A DNA stretch of 64,000 nucleotides from Lancefieldella parvula (lineage in GTDB: Bacteria; Actinomycetota; Coriobacteriia; Coriobacteriales; Atopobiaceae), in assembly GCA_023300185.1 (NCBI GenBank), contig CP097092.1, forward strand, positions 1,302,001-1,366,000, read 5' to 3'. Position numbers and translations under genes: made by a program. The notes beneath the pieces were generated by a model. It had not been told where the DNA came from, searched no databases, and saw nothing but the letters and a program-made list of their open reading frames with translations. Shown here piece by piece: positions 61,934 to 64,000 of this stretch; positions within the stretch are counted from its first letter, which is position 1; each line of letters opens with the position of its first letter.

Positions 61934-62559
61934 TATGCGAGCACCTCCCCAAGCTGCTTAGCGACATCAGCGGACATAACAAGTGCGCCGTTGTCGATCA
62001 GGAAACGAGTAGTAACCTCAGAAACGCCGAAGATCGAAACCTTAGGAAGGTTGCGGAAAGAGAGGTAAGTGTTGACGTCGTCGTCTGGGACGATGACGGT
62101 AACGCGCTTACCCTCAATACCGAGGTTCTGAAGTGCAGCCTTTGCCTGCTTGGTGGAAGGCTGAGCAAACTCGAGAGAGTCAACGAGGACAAGCTCGGAG
62201 TCTGCAACCTTGCCGGAGAGGACGGACCTCATAGCAAGCTTGACCATCTTGTTGTTAATACGACGTGCGTGGGAACGAGGGGTAGGTCCAAAGATGACGC
62301 CACCACCAGTCCACTGACCAGCACGAATAGAACCCTGGCGAGCACGACCAGTACCCTTCTGACGGTAAGGCTTAACGCCACCGCCGGATACCTCGTGACG
62401 GTTCTTTGTAGAGTGGGTACCCTGACGTGCGGATGCGTCCTGGCAGACTACAACCTGGTGCACAACAGGGATGTTTGGCTCAATGCCATAGACGTCAGAG
62501 GAGAGCTCGGCGTCGCCGACCTTCTTTCCCTCTACGTTCTTAATCTCATACTTGGACAT
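61933..62559 (-). CDS. rplD: 50S ribosomal protein L4
   Basis: Tunnel protein of 208 residues; in E. coli also the repressor of the S10 operon. The extended loop VSGGGVKPYRQKGTGRARQG reaches the tunnel, and FGPTPRSHARRINNKMVKLA follows. Loop residues look normal, with no macrolide-resistance change obvious. The ATG has AAGGAG upstream. Confidence 0.98.
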   Translation of the reverse strand: MSKYEIKNVEGKKVGDAELSSDVYGIEPNIPVVHQVVVCQDASARQGTHSTKNRHEVSGGGVKPYRQKGTGRARQGSIRAGQWTGGGVIFGPTPRSHARRINNKMVKLAMRSVLSGKVADSELVLVDSLEFAQPSTKQAKAALQNLGIEGKRVTVIVPDDDVNTYLSFRNLPKVSIFGVSEVTTRFLIDNGALVMSADVAKQLGEVLA

Positions 62560-62598
62560 GTTGTCTCCTTGTTAGCCTAAGTGTTTGCCTAAAGGCCC

Positions 62599-63219
62599 TT
62601 AGGCCATGCGGACCTGGACGAGGGCATTCTTGCCGCCAGGAACAGCACCCTTGATAAGCATGAGGTTCTGCTCAGCATCAACGCGGACAAGCTTAAGGTT
62701 CTTGACCGTAACGCGCTCTGCGCCCATGTGACCATACATGTGAAGGCCCTTACGAACGCGTGCAGGGTATGCGCACTGACCAATGGAACCTGGACGACGC
62801 TGGTTACGAGAACCGTGAGTCATTGGACCGCGAGAGAAGTTCCAGCGCTTAACGGTACCCTGGAAACCCTTACCCTTAGAAGTGCCTGTTACGTCAACAG
62901 CGGTGACCTCAGAGAAGTCAGCAACTGTGACAACATCGCCGGTCTTGTGCTCAGAAGCATCCTCAACGCGGACCTCGCGGAGGTAACGCATTGGCTCGAC
63001 GCCCTGTGCCTTGAAGTGACCAGCCATTGGCTTGTTGACATGCTTCTCGGAGATGTCGCCGAAGCCAATCTGTACGGCATTGTAGCCGTCCGTCTCAACA
63101 GTCTTTACCTGTGAAACGGTGCAGGGGCCAGCAAGAACGACGGTAACAGGAACGACGTTGTCGTTCTCGTCCCATACCTGGGTCATGCCCAGCTTGCGGC
63201 CGAGGATGGTATTAACCAT
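62599..63219 (-). CDS. rplC: 50S ribosomal protein L3
   Basis: Early-assembly large-subunit protein (206 residues): NTILGRKLGMTQVWDENDNV, VTGTSKGKGFQGTVKRWNFS and RGPMTHGSRNQRRPGSIG. I chose the ATG followed by VNTILGRK with TAGGAAAGAG upstream; an open extension of 23 codons has no support. In most bacteria rpsJ precedes rplC; here rplC is first. Confidence 0.97.
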   Translation of the reverse strand: MVNTILGRKLGMTQVWDENDNVVPVTVVLAGPCTVSQVKTVETDGYNAVQIGFGDISEKHVNKPMAGHFKAQGVEPMRYLREVRVEDASEHKTGDVVTVADFSEVTAVDVTGTSKGKGFQGTVKRWNFSRGPMTHGSRNQRRPGSIGQCAYPARVRKGLHMYGHMGAERVTVKNLKLVRVDAEQNLMLIKGAVPGGKNALVQVRMA

Positions 63220-63599
63220 GCTCTTTCCTAACCTTCGGTGGTCATGGGACCTTGAGAGCACATCGGGTACTCTTCCCCAGCGGACCACGTCCTGTACATA
63301 CTGCCTTTAGACATAATTGTCCTGTTTGAGCAGCCCGTCTACTTTACACTCATTTTTGACAAGAAACAAGCCTAAAATCTCTAAAAGATGAACGCTTTGT
63401 GAAGAGCGTTTGATACCTTCTAGCTGCGAGATCTTTCTTCTCGCCTATTTTGCGAGGTCAAACCGCTGACCCGGGCGTATCCATTGGCAAGAAACCCAAG
63501 GAATTTTGAAAAGTTTTTTCAAAAATTTTGTAAAAACAATCCGCTATAACAACTTTTCCAAAATCAGGCTGCCAAGACTAAGCAGCTAAGGCTAGGCAA
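63220..63599 (-). other. Upstream region of the ribosomal cluster
   Basis: No gene, and no rpsJ, in these 380 bases. They hold a probable promoter about 120-150 bases before rplC, one GGCGAGAA copy at 63438, and an AT-rich stretch with TTTTGAAAAG/TTTTTTCAAAA near 63500-63530. Confidence 0.7.
63341..63369 (-). promoter_or_regulatory. Probable promoter of the ribosomal protein cluster
   Basis: On the minus strand, TTGTTT and TAAAGT are separated by exactly 17 bases, leaving a leader of about 110 bases before rplC. Assigned by eye. Confidence 0.5.
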
Positions 63600-64000
63600 C
63601 TAAGACCAGGCAGCCAAAAGTTTCTTGAGCAATACTTCGCAACCCTCAGTGACATCCTCATACGTCAGATCAAAATTTCCTGAATACCATGGATCCACAA
63701 TATCACGAGGCTTCTCTGTCCAATCAAGGAGTAGCGAAACCTTTCCAAGCGAATCATCCTTAAGTATGCGCATCATGTTGCGCAGGTTATTATGGTCCAT
63801 GCCTATGAGGTAATCAAAGTTATCGTAATCTGCACGAGTCATCTGCCTCGCACGATGGTTGCCGCAACGAATCCCCTCTTGCTGAAGCTTGCGTCGCGTA
63901 CGAGGGTCAACAGGGTTACCAATCTCTTCAGTTGAGGTTGCTGCTGAGTCGATGACAAATGAGTCTGCCAGACCGTTTTTCTCGACAAGGTCCTGCATGA
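63600..64000 (-). CDS. Low-molecular-weight protein tyrosine phosphatase (5' end cut by window edge)
   Basis: The visible part, about 130 residues, matches the C-terminal three quarters of the LMW-PTP family: DSAATSTEEIGNPVDPRTRR, NHRARQMTRADYDNFDYLIG, and the general acid in VDPWYSGNFDLTYEDV (DPWY). The catalytic P-loop CX5R should lie just beyond the right edge. Such enzymes remove phosphate from tyrosine in proteins, often in control of surface polysaccharide synthesis. Confidence 0.9.
   Translation of the reverse strand, partial: MQDLVEKNGLADSFVIDSAATSTEEIGNPVDPRTRRKLQQEGIRCGNHRARQMTRADYDNFDYLIGMDHNNLRNMMRILKDDSLGKVSLLLDWTEKPRDIVDPWYSGNFDLTYEDVTEGCEVLLKKLLAAWS

Noticed and set aside
6493..63445. 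GGCGAGAA as a Chi or KOPS-type polar site
   Set aside because: Both orientations occur in nearly equal numbers across the window, while Chi and KOPS are skewed relative to replication. Not fully excluded because the origin position is unknown.

Overview
This 64-kb window comes from a Gram-positive, anaerobic or microaerophilic actinobacterium, most likely class Coriobacteriia, family Atopobiaceae (Atopobium/Lancefieldella/Olsenella type). The inference rests on moderate GC (under 50% by eye), a class III glutamine synthetase, anaerobic ribonucleotide reductase NrdDG, an ECF transporter module placed directly after rplQ, and the general look of the proteins. No database was searched, so the species is not fixed.

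Layout. 1-6.6 kb (minus strand): a type IA topoisomerase running off the left edge, a Tat export operon (tatA/B-like, tatC) with a STAS protein and a membrane-anchored TPR protein, and an aspartate-type aminotransferase. 6.7-9.8 kb: two small unknown proteins, NhaA and a DegV lipid-binding protein. 9.8-15.5 kb: rnhA-polA diverging from glnN. 15.6-19.8 kb: an orphan solute-binding protein, MntP, a zinc-dependent phospholipase C-like protein, a 616-bp non-coding region full of inverted repeats, and an ArsC/Spx protein. 19.9-32.7 kb: ligA, a three-domain glycosyltransferase, an ABC export system with a giant coiled-coil permease, a Y-family polymerase with a small partner, a DJ-1/PfpI protein and a PTS IIA protein. 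32.8-39.2 kb: an iron-type alcohol dehydrogenase, a second DegV, an EamA transporter, and nrdG/nrdD preceded by a good pair of NrdR boxes. 39.4-43.7 kb: three glycosyltransferases and an LCP-like membrane protein. 43.9-63.3 kb (minus strand): the S10-spc-alpha ribosomal protein supercluster from rplC through rplQ, continuing into ecfA, ecfT and truA. The right edge holds a truncated low-molecular-weight protein tyrosine phosphatase.

Three things stand out. First, the octamer GGCGAGAA (either strand) occurs about 31 times where about two are expected. It shows no strand bias, often reads TGGCGAGAAR, and twice forms inverted pairs downstream of genes. This is how DNA-uptake sequences of Neisseria and Pasteurellaceae behave, so it may be an undescribed uptake or recognition sequence. 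Second, five genes between 22.8 and 47.1 kb (glycosyltransferase, ABC permease twice, truA, ecfT, ecfA) are each broken by what looks like one extra base, which suggests sequencing error or recent decay. Third, the ribosomal cluster lacks rpsJ at its head and is interrupted between rplX and rplE by a terminator and a two-hairpin leader, at the place where S8 regulates the spc mRNA in E. coli. Several other ribosomal intergenic regions also fold into hairpins.
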